This document shows positions 15,637 to 25,511 of a stretch of DNA of 64,000 nucleotides, piece after piece. Under the pieces are notes generated by a model. It was not told the origin of the DNA. It saw only the letters and a list, made by a program, of their open reading frames with translations, and searched no databases. Both the position numbers and the translations under genes were made by a program. Source of the stretch: Acetatifactor sp. (lineage in GTDB: Bacteria > Bacillota > Clostridia > Lachnospirales > Lachnospiraceae); contig JAILHH010000022.1 of NCBI GenBank assembly GCA_024695935.1, positions 62,001 through 126,000 of the forward strand. Direction: 5' to 3'. Within the stretch, counting starts at the first letter, position 1. Every line of letters starts with the position of its first letter.

Positions 15637-17415
15637 ATGGCAAAAAATACCTACAGACAGGATGAAAACCTGGAGGAACCCTTTGACGTACGTCACCTGC
15701 TTCGCGCCTCCGGTTATATCAAAAAACATATTAAACAGATGATGCTTGCCATCACATTAAGCGGCATCGGCGGAGCCTTCGGATATCTGGCTCCCATGAT
15801 AGTCCAAAGAGCCCTCGACGAAGCTATCCCCGACAAAAACAAAGTAATGCTCTTTACCCTTGTGGGAATACTTGTTGGGGTATACACAGTAAGTGTCATC
15901 TTCACCACCGTCAGAAGCCGCATCATGGTAAACGTGAGTCAGGACATAATCTATGACATCAGAAAGGACCTCTTTGCACATTTGCAGGAGCTGCCCTTCC
16001 AATATTATGACGACAGACCTCACGGCAAGATCCTGATAAGGGTCGTTAACTATGTAAATTCCGTGTCCGACATGCTTTCAAACGGACTTATAAATATTGT
16101 ACTGGAGGCTTTTAACCTGTTATTCATCATAGTCTTTATGTTTATGGTGGACGTGCAGTTAGCCCTTGTAGTACTGTGCGGTGTGCCCTTTTTGGCAGCA
16201 TTTTTGTTCTGGATCAAAAACAGGCAGAGAAAAGCATGGCAGGCAGTATCAAACAAAAATTCAAACCTCAACGCCTACCTGCAGGAAAATATCGTAGGTG
16301 CCAGGATCACTCAGATCTTTGCAAGGGAAGACGAGAATGCAGAGATCTTTGAAGGCCTTTCCGAAGAATGCAGAGGTGCATGGCACACAGCCGTAAAATA
16401 CTCAAATATGGTATGGCCCGGAATCGATTCCATCTCTGTCTGCGTGCGCGCTGCGATATTTATCTTCGGCCTCGTTATATTCGGCCAGGGCAACAAGTCC
16501 CTGGGTACGATCGTAGCAATTTCCAGTTACGCATCATACTTTTGGCAGCCTATCATGAACCTGGGTAATATTTTTAATAATTTCATCAATAATATCGCTT
16601 ATCTCGAGCGTATTTTTGAAACCATCGATGAACCCGTCACCGTAAAAGACGCTGATGACGCTACCGTCCTCCCCTCTATTAACGGTAAAGTCACTTTCGA
16701 GGATGTGTGCTTCTCCTATGACGAAAAGAAGCCGGTCCTGAATCATGTATCATTTACGGTAAATCCCGGCGAGAGTGTGGCTTTAGTCGGCCCAACAGGT
16801 GCCGGAAAGAGTACCATTGTAAATCTGATCTCCCGTTTTTACAACGTTGGTACAGGCAGGGTTCTCATCGATGACACGGATATTTCAAAAGTGACTCTTA
16901 AATCTCTCAGAAGCCAGATGGGTATCATGATGCAGGACAGTTTCATTTTCTCCGGCACCATTGAAGACAATATCAGATATGGCAAACTCGACGCCACAGA
17001 GGAGGAGATCATACAGGCTTCGAAGATAGTTTGTGCCCACGACTTTATCGACAATATGCCGGGCAAGTATCAAACCGAGGTACGCGAACGAGGTTCCATG
17101 CTCTCTCAGGGTCAGAAACAGCTTATTTCATTTGCAAGAACTCTTTTATCCGATCCCGCCATATTGATACTGGATGAAGCCACATCAAGTATAGACGTTC
17201 AGACCGAAAAAGCTCTTCAAACAGGCTTAAATGCCATGCTAAAGGGCAGAACCTCATTCATTATAGCCCACAGACTTTCCACTATCAGAAACTGCGACAA
17301 GATCATGTATATTGATGACGGTGGCATCGTGGAGAGCGGAACCCATGACGAACTCATGGCAAAGAAGGGATATTATTACAAACTCTACACCGCCCAGCTC
17401 GATGAAGTAGGATAA
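15637..17415 (+). CDS. heterodimeric ABC exporter subunit with catalytic ATP site
   Basis: 592 residues, 44 bp after its partner, with AGAGGAAA before the ATG. Six membrane helices are followed by an ATPase domain with Walker A GPTGAGKST, Walker B ILILDEATS (catalytic Glu514) and switch His545 (IIAHRLS). Its signature motif is LSQGQ (489-493) rather than LSGGQ. In a head-to-tail dimer this LSQGQ faces the partner's defective Walker B/H-loop. The partner's intact LSGGQ faces this subunit's intact catalytic residues. One competent and one degenerate site result, as expected for a heterodimeric exporter. It ends at a bidirectional terminator. Confidence 0.94.
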   Translation: MAKNTYRQDENLEEPFDVRHLLRASGYIKKHIKQMMLAITLSGIGGAFGYLAPMIVQRALDEAIPDKNKVMLFTLVGILVGVYTVSVIFTTVRSRIMVNVSQDIIYDIRKDLFAHLQELPFQYYDDRPHGKILIRVVNYVNSVSDMLSNGLINIVLEAFNLLFIIVFMFMVDVQLALVVLCGVPFLAAFLFWIKNRQRKAWQAVSNKNSNLNAYLQENIVGARITQIFAREDENAEIFEGLSEECRGAWHTAVKYSNMVWPGIDSISVCVRAAIFIFGLVIFGQGNKSLGTIVAISSYASYFWQPIMNLGNIFNNFINNIAYLERIFETIDEPVTVKDADDATVLPSINGKVTFEDVCFSYDEKKPVLNHVSFTVNPGESVALVGPTGAGKSTIVNLISRFYNVGTGRVLIDDTDISKVTLKSLRSQMGIMMQDSFIFSGTIEDNIRYGKLDATEEEIIQASKIVCAHDFIDNMPGKYQTEVRERGSMLSQGQKQLISFARTLLSDPAILILDEATSSIDVQTEKALQTGLNAMLKGRTSFIIAHRLSTIRNCDKIMYIDDGGIVESGTHDELMAKKGYYYKLYTAQLDEVG

Positions 17416-17423
17416 AAAGATAA

Positions 17424-17452
17424 AAAAGAGCCTTCAATGAAGGCTCTTTTTA
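17424..17452 (+). terminator. bidirectional terminator between exporter and xpt
   Basis: AAAAAGAGCCTTCA and TGAAGGCTCTTTTT form an 11 bp stem flanked by an A-run and a T-run, so it works on both strands for the convergent exporter and xpt operons. Confidence 0.9.
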
Positions 17453-17498
17453 TTTTTCATATTCTTATTAATTCAGGTAAACTGTGGAACCCACTCAT

Positions 17499-18080
17499 TT
17501 ACTGCTCTCTGAAGGTGATCTCGCCGGTGGAGGCGTCCATTGCGTCTACGATGGCAAGGCTTTCAACATGAATGCCTCTGTCTCTGAGTCTTTTTCCGCC
17601 GTCCTGGAATCCTTTCTCGATGACGATACCGACGCCCTGCAAAGTGGCACCGGACTCTTCGATGATATTAATAAGTCCCTCCGCAGCGCAGCCGTTTGCC
17701 ATAAAGTCATCGATCACCAATATCTTGTCATCAGGTGACAGGTATTTTTTTGATACGATCACGTCGTATACCCTCTTGTGAGTAAAGGACTCTATCTTTG
17801 ATGTGTACTGACTGCCGTCGAGATTTATGGACTGGCTCTTTTTTGCAAATACCACAGGCACCTTAAAATACTGAGCAACGATTGCTGCGATGCCGATTCC
17901 GGATGCTTCGATGGTGAGGATCTTGTTGATCTCAACGCCCTCAAAAAGTCTCTTGAATTCCTTTCCAAACTCATTGAAAAGTTCAATATCCATCTGATGG
18001 TTTAAAAAGCTGTCTACTTTTAAAACATTTCCTTCCTTTACCACGCCGTCTTTTCTGATTCTGTCCTCTAAAAGTTTCAT
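17499..18080 (-). CDS. xpt: xanthine phosphoribosyltransferase
   Basis: 193 residues. It converts xanthine (and possibly guanine) plus PRPP to the mononucleotide. The N-terminus [20 protein letters not shown], the [11 protein letters not shown] loop, VFAKKSQ, and the PRPP-binding motif [17 protein letters not shown] are all typical of Xpt. It is the last gene of a five-gene minus-strand operon that begins with the BmpA lipoprotein. Nucleosides are taken up by the transporter and their bases are reused by this enzyme. No purine riboswitch lies directly upstream. Transcription ends at the shared hairpin at 17424-17452. Confidence 0.95.
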   Translation of the reverse strand: MKLLEDRIRKDGVVKEGNVLKVDSFLNHQMDIELFNEFGKEFKRLFEGVEINKILTIEASGIGIAAIVAQYFKVPVVFAKKSQSINLDGSQYTSKIESFTHKRVYDVIVSKKYLSPDDKILVIDDFMANGCAAEGLINIIEESGATLQGVGIVIEKGFQDGGKRLRDRGIHVESLAIVDAMDASTGEITFREQ

Positions 18081-18114
18081 AAGGCCTTCTGTCCTTCCTG
18101 TATTAGAAAAATAA

Positions 18115-19098
18115 TTAGCGATCTTCTCTGAAATATGCCTGTCCCAGTGATGCGGGCGGCTGCTTTTCCTTGCTGTTTTTGAGGCTGACGATTATAAGTA
18201 CAACCAGAGTAACCACATAGGGAAGCATCTTGAATATTTCCATGGAGCTTCTGGTCAGCCCGGGAACGTAATTGTACATCCAATAGAGGATACCGAACAG
18301 ATACGCTCCGCCGATGGCATTTTTACTCTTCCATGTGGTAAAGATAACAAGAGCCACCGCAAGCCATCCCAAAGTCTCTATTGAACCGTCGTTTGCCCAG
18401 GTTCCCTTGATATAATCCATTACATAATAAGTTCCGCCAAATCCTGAGATTCCGGCGCCGATACATATGGCAAGATATTTGTTTTTCGTCACATTGATTC
18501 CCGCTGCATCTGCAGTCGCAGGACTCTCGCCAACGGCTCTTAAGTTAAGTCCTTTTCTGGTATGGTTTAAAAAGAAATGGGTGGCGATCGCAACGATCAC
18601 TGCCAGATAAACCATAAATCCATATGAAAATACCAGCTGTCCCACAATGCCAAGGTTTGCAAGAGGAGCAAAAACCGCTCTGAAAGCAGCACTTGTAACA
18701 GGCACCGCTATCTGCTCAAACTTACCTGCAAGAGTGTTGAGGGAACCTCCGAAGAAGTTGGCAACACCTGATCCGAATATGGTAAGAGTAAGTCCCGTTA
18801 CATTTTGATTTGCTCTCAGTGTTATGGTCAAAAATGCATAGATAAGTCCGCCGAGAGCCGATGCGATAAAGGCACATAAAAGTGCTATGACAACGCAGAC
18901 AAGGCTACTTGGATTCTCTGTGGCATTCTCATAAACATAAACGCCGGACAGACTGGCGATTCCGCCAAGATACATGATACCCGGAACGCCCAGGTTTAAA
19001 TTTCCGCTCTTTTCAGTGATGATCTCTCCGATAGAGCCAAACATTATAACTGTACCAAAGGAGACGGCTGCTCTTATAAGTGATATTATGGAATCCAT
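18115..19098 (-). CDS. nupQ: nucleoside ABC transporter permease 2 (NupQ/YufQ-like)
   Basis: 327 residues with about eight to nine membrane segments, of the branched-chain-permease fold. The N-terminal segment [20 protein letters not shown] and the coupling-loop segment [18 protein letters not shown] are highly typical of the second permease of BmpA-type purine nucleoside importers. The C-terminal region is short and charged ([17 protein letters not shown]). The gene begins immediately after the stop of the first permease and lies 34 bp before xpt, so it is translated as part of the operon. Confidence 0.92.
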   Translation of the reverse strand: MDSIISLIRAAVSFGTVIMFGSIGEIITEKSGNLNLGVPGIMYLGGIASLSGVYVYENATENPSSLVCVVIALLCAFIASALGGLIYAFLTITLRANQNVTGLTLTIFGSGVANFFGGSLNTLAGKFEQIAVPVTSAAFRAVFAPLANLGIVGQLVFSYGFMVYLAVIVAIATHFFLNHTRKGLNLRAVGESPATADAAGINVTKNKYLAICIGAGISGFGGTYYVMDYIKGTWANDGSIETLGWLAVALVIFTTWKSKNAIGGAYLFGILYWMYNYVPGLTRSSMEIFKMLPYVVTLVVLIIVSLKNSKEKQPPASLGQAYFREDR

Positions 19099-20205
19099 TT
19101 ATTTGCCCTCCTTTGCGGTTTTTTCTCTAAAGATCAGTTTGTAATTAATAAAAAATTCGCTTCCCAAAATAAAGAAAAGTATGACGCCGATGATCATGTC
19201 CGAAGCATAATCGTTTAATTTACATTTCGAAGCGATCTCTGTTGCTCCGTTGTCCAAAAAGGCAAGGAGAAGAGAGATAAGTATCATGGTGAAGGTGTTA
19301 AATTTTGCGAGCCATGCTACGATGATAGCCGTAAAGCCTCTGCCGCCGGCTGTTGACGTTGAGATGGTATGGCTCACACCGCTTACGGCAAGGAAGCCTG
19401 CAAAACCGCAGATTCCGCCCGAAATAAGCATAGTACGTATAAATACCTTCTTCACATTGATTCCTGCGTATCTGGCGGTATTTTCGCTCTCTCCCACCAC
19501 GGCGATCTCATATCCATGCTTACTCTTTGTAAGATAGATATACATAAAGATCACGAGGCCGATCACCATCAAGAGATCCAGGAGATACTGCTGTTTAAAT
19601 AATGCAGGAAGCCATCCTATCCTGGTATTCTGATTAATGATACCTACGGTATTGGAGCCGTAAGGATTCTCCCACTTTGATACCACAAAGCTGGTAAACT
19701 GGATAGCCACATAATTCATCATAAGTGTGAACAATGTCTCGTTTGTATTCCACTTTGCCTTAAAAAGCGCAGGTATAAGGCCCCAAATGGCTCCGATCAA
19801 AACGGAGCTTATTATCATAATGGTAAAGAGTGCGACAGAGGGAAGTCCCGTGAGATATATCATGCAGCCTGCACTGACTATTCCGCCCACAAGCACCTGA
19901 CCTTCCGCGCCGATATTCCAGAATCTCATCTTGAAAGCTGGAGCAAGTCCCACGGCGATACAGGTCAGGAGAAACATTTCTTTTAAAGTGGACCACACAC
20001 GGGTCCTGGTGCCTAAAGCTCCCTGAAACATTGTGACATAAACGGTCACAGGGTTATATTTTGTGATGGCAAAGATGATCACGGCGCTGACTGCCAAAGA
20101 TAAAAGTATGGCCACAAGTCTCACTAAAACCCTCTTTCCAAAGGACATATCATCTCTCTTGGCGATCCTCACAAAGGGTTCGGATAAATTATTTCTGTTT
20201 TTCAT
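19099..20205 (-). CDS. nupP: nucleoside ABC transporter permease 1 (NupP/YufP-like)
   Basis: 368 residues. A cytoplasmic N-terminus of ~30 residues is followed by about ten hydrophobic segments. Typical features are FKMRFWNIGAEGQVLVGG, KWNTNETLFTLMMNYVA, and the coupling loop IAVVGESENTARYAGINV. This is the larger of the two permeases that form the heterodimeric channel of BmpA/NupNOPQ-type nucleoside importers. It is separated from the ATPase gene upstream by one base and abuts the second permease gene downstream. Confidence 0.92.
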   Translation of the reverse strand: MKNRNNLSEPFVRIAKRDDMSFGKRVLVRLVAILLSLAVSAVIIFAITKYNPVTVYVTMFQGALGTRTRVWSTLKEMFLLTCIAVGLAPAFKMRFWNIGAEGQVLVGGIVSAGCMIYLTGLPSVALFTIMIISSVLIGAIWGLIPALFKAKWNTNETLFTLMMNYVAIQFTSFVVSKWENPYGSNTVGIINQNTRIGWLPALFKQQYLLDLLMVIGLVIFMYIYLTKSKHGYEIAVVGESENTARYAGINVKKVFIRTMLISGGICGFAGFLAVSGVSHTISTSTAGGRGFTAIIVAWLAKFNTFTMILISLLLAFLDNGATEIASKCKLNDYASDMIIGVILFFILGSEFFINYKLIFREKTAKEGK

Positions 20206-20206
20206 T

Positions 20207-21739
20207 TTAGTTTTCCTCCTCCTTTAAGTTGGTCATCAAAAGTCCGATCTCTTCCTTGGTGGTATTTCTGCCGTCCAATATTCCGTTTACTCTTCCGCCG
20301 CACAGGACAACGATCCTGTCGCAGAGTTCGACCAGAACATCCAGGTCTTCACCCACATAGATAACTGCAACACCGTTCTTTTTCTGCTCGTTCAAAAGAT
20401 GATATATGGTATATGAGGTATTGATGTCCAGACCTCTTACCGCATATGCGGTCATGAGGACCGTAGGATTTGAAGCGATCTCTCTTCCCACCAAAACCTT
20501 CTGTACATTTCCTCCCGAGAGCTTTCTGACGGGAGTGTTAAGAGATGGAGTAACAACCTCCAGATCTTCCTTTATCTGATCTGCCAAAGCCTTGGGGCGC
20601 TTCAGATCGGTAAACACACCCTTTGCCTCGCCATAGTTTTTGAGCATCATATTTTCGGACATGCCCATGGAACCCACAAGTCCCATACCGAGTCTGTCCT
20701 CTGGAACAAATGAGAGATGAACGCCCAGATCTCGTATCTGCTTGGGAGTCCTGCCCACAAGCTGGCTCTCCTCCTGCTCCGAAGGCTCAAAATAAACCAC
20801 GGAACTGTCAGGACTTACAAGCTGCAAACCGGCGATAGCTTCTAAGAGTTCCTTCTGACCATTTCCGGATATTCCTGCGATACCGAGGATCTCTCCGCTG
20901 TATACATCAAAATTGATATCCTTCAACACTCTGACACCGTCTGCATCGACACAGTTTAAGTGTTTGATCTCGAGACGCTTGAATTTTTCCTTTACTTCAG
21001 GTCTGTCGATGTTAAGCTCCACTTTTTTGCCCACCATCATCTCTGTGAGGATGGCTTCTGTGGCCGTGCTCGTGTCGATAGTGTCAATATATTCACCCTT
21101 TCTGAGGATGGCAACTCTGTCCGATATAGCCAGAACCTCGTGAAGCTTATGGGTGATGATGATAACGGACTTGCCGTTTTCCTTCATGTTTCGAATGACA
21201 TTAAAGAGTTTTTCCGTCTCCTGAGGTGTGAGCACCGCCGTGGGCTCATCGAGGATCAGGATATTCGCACCGCGGTAGAGCACCTTCACTATCTCAAGAG
21301 TCTGCTTTTGGGATACGGACATATCGTAAACCTTTTGCTCGGGATTGATGTCAAAGCCGTATTTTTCGCAGATCTCGTTCATATCTGCATAGACTTTTTT
21401 CCTGTCAAAGCGTTCCTTTGTCTCCACACCGAGGATCATGTTTTCGGCCGCGGTAAATACATCCACCAGTTTGAAATGCTGATGTACCATTCCGATGCCC
21501 AGTTCGAATGCATCCTTTGGAGATCTGATGTCAACGGGCACTCCATCAACGCTGATGGTACCCCCATCCGGATAATAGATTCCCGAAAGCATATTCATAA
21601 GAGTGGTCTTTCCGCTTCCGTTTTCCCCAAGAAGCGCCAGTATCTCTCCGCGCTTTACGTCCATTGTCACGTCCTTGTTGGCTACAGTCTCACCGAATAC
21701 TTTGGTGACACCTTGCAGACTTATGGCGATATCGTTCAT
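20207..21739 (-). CDS. nupO: nucleoside ABC transporter ATPase with two NBDs (NupO/YufO-like)
   Basis: 510 residues from the ATG at 21739; an open extension to 21790 has no ribosome binding site. There are two fused ATPase domains, as in RbsA-like sugar/nucleoside importers. NBD1 has Walker A GENGSGKTT, a divergent signature MSVSQKQTLEIVK and Walker B ILILDEPTAVL. NBD2 has a divergent P-loop region (GISGNGQKELLEAI), signature LSGGNVQKVLVGRE and an altered Walker B region ending AYAVRGLD where PTRGLD is usual. It energises nucleoside uptake with the two permeases that follow. An attenuator-like hairpin precedes the gene. Confidence 0.93.
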   Translation of the reverse strand: MNDIAISLQGVTKVFGETVANKDVTMDVKRGEILALLGENGSGKTTLMNMLSGIYYPDGGTISVDGVPVDIRSPKDAFELGIGMVHQHFKLVDVFTAAENMILGVETKERFDRKKVYADMNEICEKYGFDINPEQKVYDMSVSQKQTLEIVKVLYRGANILILDEPTAVLTPQETEKLFNVIRNMKENGKSVIIITHKLHEVLAISDRVAILRKGEYIDTIDTSTATEAILTEMMVGKKVELNIDRPEVKEKFKRLEIKHLNCVDADGVRVLKDINFDVYSGEILGIAGISGNGQKELLEAIAGLQLVSPDSSVVYFEPSEQEESQLVGRTPKQIRDLGVHLSFVPEDRLGMGLVGSMGMSENMMLKNYGEAKGVFTDLKRPKALADQIKEDLEVVTPSLNTPVRKLSGGNVQKVLVGREIASNPTVLMTAYAVRGLDINTSYTIYHLLNEQKKNGVAVIYVGEDLDVLVELCDRIVVLCGGRVNGILDGRNTTKEEIGLLMTNLKEEEN

Positions 21740-21851
21740 TTTTAACCTCTTTCCTTTTAACCCAAAAAATTTTGGACAAAGATGTCTCAAAGATTAGATT
21801 AACACATCTCTTTCCAAAATTCTTCCGAAATTGCAAAGTTGTCATTTTTGC

Positions 21852-21890
21852 TAAAAAAATATTAGGGGGAAGCCTGATAAACTTCCCCCT
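21852..21890 (-). terminator. attenuating terminator between bmpA and nupO
   Basis: AGGGGGAAG and CTTCCCCCT make a perfect 9 bp stem; on the minus strand AATA and seven T residues follow. It lies between the binding-protein gene and the ATPase gene and would give excess binding protein over the rest of the transporter. Confidence 0.85.
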
Positions 21891-21906
21891 ATAATATTAT
21901 TATTGA

Positions 21907-23205
21907 TTAGTTAAGCTCTGTGATTCCGTCGATTCTGATGTCGAATGAAGGAGCACTTCTAAGCTCTGACTCGTGGAAGTAACCGTCCCAGATAGCTTCC
22001 TCATCATCATTTACGAAGTCACCGTTCATATCAACAAGGTATGTATCAAGGTGTGCACCGCCAACTGTAAATCTCTCTGTATCAAATACGTGGAGAGAAC
22101 CGTCCTTGATAGCAGCTTCAACTTCTGCTACCTTCTCAGCTGTACCCTCTGCTACGCTTGCACCGAGATCTGTGATTCCAACTGCTGCCATGTCATAACC
22201 CTCAGCCCAGTTTGTAGGGATCTTCTCGCCTGCAACAACTGCCTTGAAAGCTACTTCATAGTAAACTTCCCAGTTGTTTGTAGCTGATGTAAGAGCTGCT
22301 GTGGGAGCTACGTTTGTCATATCTACGTTGTAACCGACTGAGTATGCAACCTTACCGCTTGTAAGAGCTGCCTCTACTGCTGTGGGAGCACCTGTTGAAT
22401 CAGCGTGCTGACCGATGATCACGCAACCGTCTGCCATAAGAGCATCTGCTGCTGCGCCCTCAGCTGCGATTGAGAACCAGCTGTTGGTATATGTAACTTC
22501 CATGGAAACCTTCTCATATACTGACTGGATACCAAGGAAGAAAGCTGTATAACCTGAAACAACCTCTGCATAAGGATATGCTCCGACATAACCGATCTTT
22601 ACGTTTCCGTCAGCATCAAAGTTGTTGTCTGCAAGAGCACCGCTCTCAACAAGTTCCTTAACCTTTAAACCTGCAACAACACCTGATACAAAACGTGACT
22701 CATAAACCTTTGTGAAAGCGTTTGAGAAATTGTCAAGTCCTGAACGAGCTGCAGTATCACCTGTCATGGCTACAAACTGAACATCGGGATACTCAGCTGC
22801 TGCCTGCTGTGTAAATGACTGATGACCGTATGAGTTTGAAAAGATTGCTGCACAACCCTGATCAACAAGGTCTACACATGATGTGTAACATGTTTCATCT
22901 TCGGGAATAGAGTATTTCCAGATGATATTATCCTGAGGAATACCTACTGCATCTGCTGCTGCCTTGATGCCTGCGATGTGAGCGTATGTATAACCTTCGT
23001 TCTCATCACCTACAAGTACAACACCGATCTTTACGTCTGAAGCTGCTGCGGTATCTTCTGCTGCTTCAGCTGTCTCTTCAACTGCTGCGGTATCTTCTGT
23101 AACTGCCGCATCTGAATCTGTGTTTGCGTTCTCTGTTGTTCCACAAGCTGTAAGCACTGAAAAAGCAAGTACAGCACTGAGAACAATGCTTAATAATTTT
23201 TTCAT
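21907..23205 (-). CDS. bmpA: BmpA-family nucleoside-binding lipoprotein
   Basis: 432 residues. A signal peptide ends in lipobox VLTAC with the lipidated Cys at 21, followed by a long acidic Ala/Glu/Thr linker (about residues 22-58). The BmpA/PnrA fold starts at IGVVLVGDENEGYTYAHI. It includes QGCAAIFSNSYGHQSFTQQA, VKIGYVGAYPYAEVVSGYTA and GQHADSTGAPTAVEAAL, matching purine nucleoside binding proteins. A C-terminal extension (FTVGGAHLDTYLVDMNGDFV) is longer than in PnrA. First gene of the bmpA-nupOPQ-xpt operon, with GGAGG before the ATG and a promoter at about 23248-23276. Confidence 0.92.
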   Translation of the reverse strand: MKKLLSIVLSAVLAFSVLTACGTTENANTDSDAAVTEDTAAVEETAEAAEDTAAASDVKIGVVLVGDENEGYTYAHIAGIKAAADAVGIPQDNIIWKYSIPEDETCYTSCVDLVDQGCAAIFSNSYGHQSFTQQAAAEYPDVQFVAMTGDTAARSGLDNFSNAFTKVYESRFVSGVVAGLKVKELVESGALADNNFDADGNVKIGYVGAYPYAEVVSGYTAFFLGIQSVYEKVSMEVTYTNSWFSIAAEGAAADALMADGCVIIGQHADSTGAPTAVEAALTSGKVAYSVGYNVDMTNVAPTAALTSATNNWEVYYEVAFKAVVAGEKIPTNWAEGYDMAAVGITDLGASVAEGTAEKVAEVEAAIKDGSLHVFDTERFTVGGAHLDTYLVDMNGDFVNDDEEAIWDGYFHESELRSAPSFDIRIDGITELN

Positions 23206-23247
23206 GATTTTCCTCCAAAAAAATTTAGATTACCAAAAACATTTTTT

Positions 23248-23276
23248 AGCATACAATAAAAGAAAATAAAAGTAAA
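23248..23276 (-). promoter_or_regulatory. candidate promoter of the bmpA-nupOPQ-xpt operon
   Basis: On the minus strand, TTTACT (23276-23271) and TATGCT (23253-23248) are 17 bp apart. The remaining leader is only about 35 nt. No purine-riboswitch core is present between here and the ATG. Confidence 0.5.
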
Positions 23277-23346
23277 TCTAAAAATTTCCGAAATAGGCAA
23301 AGAAAAATCAATATGAATTGTGCTTTTTTACCGCACCGGACATTTT

Positions 23347-23634
23347 TCAGATCTTTTCGTATCTGTCAAATATCTTGTCGGCCCCGCAGACATGCTTCGT
23401 ACCGTCATCATCGATTATGATGTAGTCCCCTTCTTTTATGAAGGTTCTGCCTCTTCTGTTAGAAATGTAAGGGCACACCAGAGCGCCGTCCCCGCGCTCT
23501 ATCCTTACGAGGCCGTCGGTGATGATCCAGCCCTTGGTGACCACATCGCTGAAAAGTTCCACACCGTCCTCCATGCCTTTGCCGATCTCGTATTTTTCAA
23601 CATCCGCTTCAATAACAGTTCTTCTGCATCTCAT
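23347..23634 (-). CDS. small hypothetical protein, 95 aa
   Basis: A soluble 95-residue protein rich in charged residues. The C-terminal half GDYIIIDDDGTKHVCGADKIFDRYEKI is reminiscent of short beta-rich domains seen in some phage-associated proteins, where a G-D-Y/W strand is followed by a terminal Y-E. This likeness is weak. The ATG has GGGAGG 9 nt upstream, so translation is likely. It lies 44 bp after the first M3 peptidase gene on the same strand. Function unknown. Confidence 0.7.
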   Translation of the reverse strand: MRCRRTVIEADVEKYEIGKGMEDGVELFSDVVTKGWIITDGLVRIERGDGALVCPYISNRRGRTFIKEGDYIIIDDDGTKHVCGADKIFDRYEKI

Positions 23635-23678
23635 AAATATCTTCCTCCCGCCTCATGGCTAAACATGTATCATATCAG

Positions 23679-25430
23679 TTACAAAGCCGCAAATTTATCG
23701 ATCTGTTCCTTTATCTGTTCAAGGCTCTTTTCCCAAAAAGCCTTGTCCCTTAAGTTGATGCCCATCATTTCGCCGTCTTCCTCAATGGTATGCTCCGTAG
23801 TGGTACGAAGCATTTCCTTGTACTTTGGAATGAAGGCTTCACCCTGCTCCTTGAAAAGTGCATACAACCCTTCCGCAAAGAGGTTTCCGAAAGTGTAGGG
23901 GAAATTGTAAAAGCTTAAGCCCGAGCTGTAATAATGGCTCTTGCAGATCCACATTCCCTTATTTTTGTACTCCGGATCAAGTCCGTCGCCATAGGAAGCC
24001 TCCTGGCACTCAAGCATTATCCTGTCCAGATCCTCTGCCATCAAAAACTTTTCCTTGCTGAGTTCAAATACCTTTGTCTCAAACAGGTATCTGCAATATA
24101 TATCCACAACACATTGGCAGTTCTCAATGAGATTTGCATCAAGAAGGGCCATTTTTTCATCCTCATCCTTTGCCTCATCAATGGCTGCGTTACAGAGGAA
24201 CACTTCGTTGAAGGTGGAGGCGGTCTCGGCTACGGGCATGGGATAATCCTGTAAAAGTATGGGCTCCGAGAAAACCTGCTTGTTGTGAAAAGCATGTCCC
24301 AGTTCATGGGCAAGAGTATCCACCGCCGAAAACGAACCGTCAAAATTGGTAAGGATCCTGCTCTGTTTAAGAGCGGGAACAGCCTCACAGAACGCTCCGC
24401 CCACTTTGCCGTTTGCGGGATAAAAATCTATCCACTCGTTCTCAAAAGCTTCCCTCATCATATCTCCCATCTCGGGAGTAAGACCGTTAAAGGTGTTTAC
24501 CAGATAATCCTTTGCCTCTTCCACAGTATATTTTCTGTCGATCTTTCCTATGGGAGCAAAGAGGTCATACCAGGGCAGTCCGTTTTTGTGTCCCAGAATA
24601 TCTGCCTTTTTCTTCAGATATTTTCTAAAAACGGGAAGATACTCTCTCACGGCCTCCATAAGCGCATCAAGAGTCGCCTTTTCCATTCTGGAGGCGTCAA
24701 GTGCCTGATGGAGAGGACTCTCGAATTTCTTTTTTGCAGAGAGCATGTTCACCTGCCCCTTTATATTGTTCAGAGCGTATGCTACGGAAGGGGCTATCTT
24801 GTCATAAGCCTTTATCTCAGCCTCATAGGCCTTTTTTCTGACAGCCTGATCCTTGTCATATGCAAGATTTCTGACCTCTGAAAGAGTTATCTCTTTTCCG
24901 TCATAATCAACCTTTAAGTTGGAAGTAAGATATGACTGAAGATTACTCCATGCGCTTCCCGCAAAATTGTCCATGGAAGCAGCCATGGCTTCCTCCTCCT
25001 CACTCATGGTATGGAGCAGTTTTCTGCGACATTCTCTGATATAAAATTCATAGGCTTTAAGCTCCGGATACTCTTTAAAGATGACCTCCGGATCCTCAAT
25101 ACTTCCTATAAACTTTTCCGCCTTTACATCCGTGGCGACACCCTGGGAATAAAGCCCCATAAGCTTTGACTCTTCAGCCATGAGATCACCGTCTGCGGTA
25201 TCAACGGATTCCTTTAATTCAACATAATAGAGCATGCCGATGAGCAGCCTGTTGATCTCTTCCTCCATGGCGATAATGTTCTTTACTCTCACTGACGCTT
25301 TGTCATTTTCGGAATTGTCCACATAATCCTTGAATTTTTTTCTAAGTTCCTTGAAAGCCTCCAGATCCGCCTTATATTTGGGATCATCAAGACCTGTATA
25401 AATGACATCAAGATTCCAATTGGTTTTCAT
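23679..25430 (-). CDS. M3-family oligoendopeptidase, paralogue 1
   Basis: 583 residues. A zinc peptidase of the PepF/M3 family that cleaves short peptides in the cytoplasm. The active-site motif is HELGH at 375-379 (TLAHELGHAFHN), with the third zinc ligand expected in the following ETASTFNE segment. The N-terminal ~200 residues are helical, as in other PepF proteins. It lies downstream of a second M3 peptidase (25553-27352) separated by a terminator, and the two are clearly different in sequence, so this is an old duplication or two subfamilies side by side. The start at 25430 has only a modest ribosome binding site. Confidence 0.92.
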   Translation of the reverse strand: MKTNWNLDVIYTGLDDPKYKADLEAFKELRKKFKDYVDNSENDKASVRVKNIIAMEEEINRLLIGMLYYVELKESVDTADGDLMAEESKLMGLYSQGVATDVKAEKFIGSIEDPEVIFKEYPELKAYEFYIRECRRKLLHTMSEEEEAMAASMDNFAGSAWSNLQSYLTSNLKVDYDGKEITLSEVRNLAYDKDQAVRKKAYEAEIKAYDKIAPSVAYALNNIKGQVNMLSAKKKFESPLHQALDASRMEKATLDALMEAVREYLPVFRKYLKKKADILGHKNGLPWYDLFAPIGKIDRKYTVEEAKDYLVNTFNGLTPEMGDMMREAFENEWIDFYPANGKVGGAFCEAVPALKQSRILTNFDGSFSAVDTLAHELGHAFHNKQVFSEPILLQDYPMPVAETASTFNEVFLCNAAIDEAKDEDEKMALLDANLIENCQCVVDIYCRYLFETKVFELSKEKFLMAEDLDRIMLECQEASYGDGLDPEYKNKGMWICKSHYYSSGLSFYNFPYTFGNLFAEGLYALFKEQGEAFIPKYKEMLRTTTEHTIEEDGEMMGINLRDKAFWEKSLEQIKEQIDKFAAL

Positions 25431-25511
25431 ACAATACTTCTCCGGTGTTTAGTTTATTTTTCTGTCTTTATTATAAAATCTTTTTTGAAAAAAAGAAAGG
25501 TACATAGCAAA

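Noticed and set aside
20960-21745. Long plus-strand ORF of 261 codons
   Set aside because: Antisense shadow of the well-supported nucleoside transporter ATPase gene; no ribosome binding site.
23206-23346. Purine riboswitch upstream of bmpA
   Set aside because: The leader after the candidate promoter is too short and lacks the conserved three-way-junction sequences.
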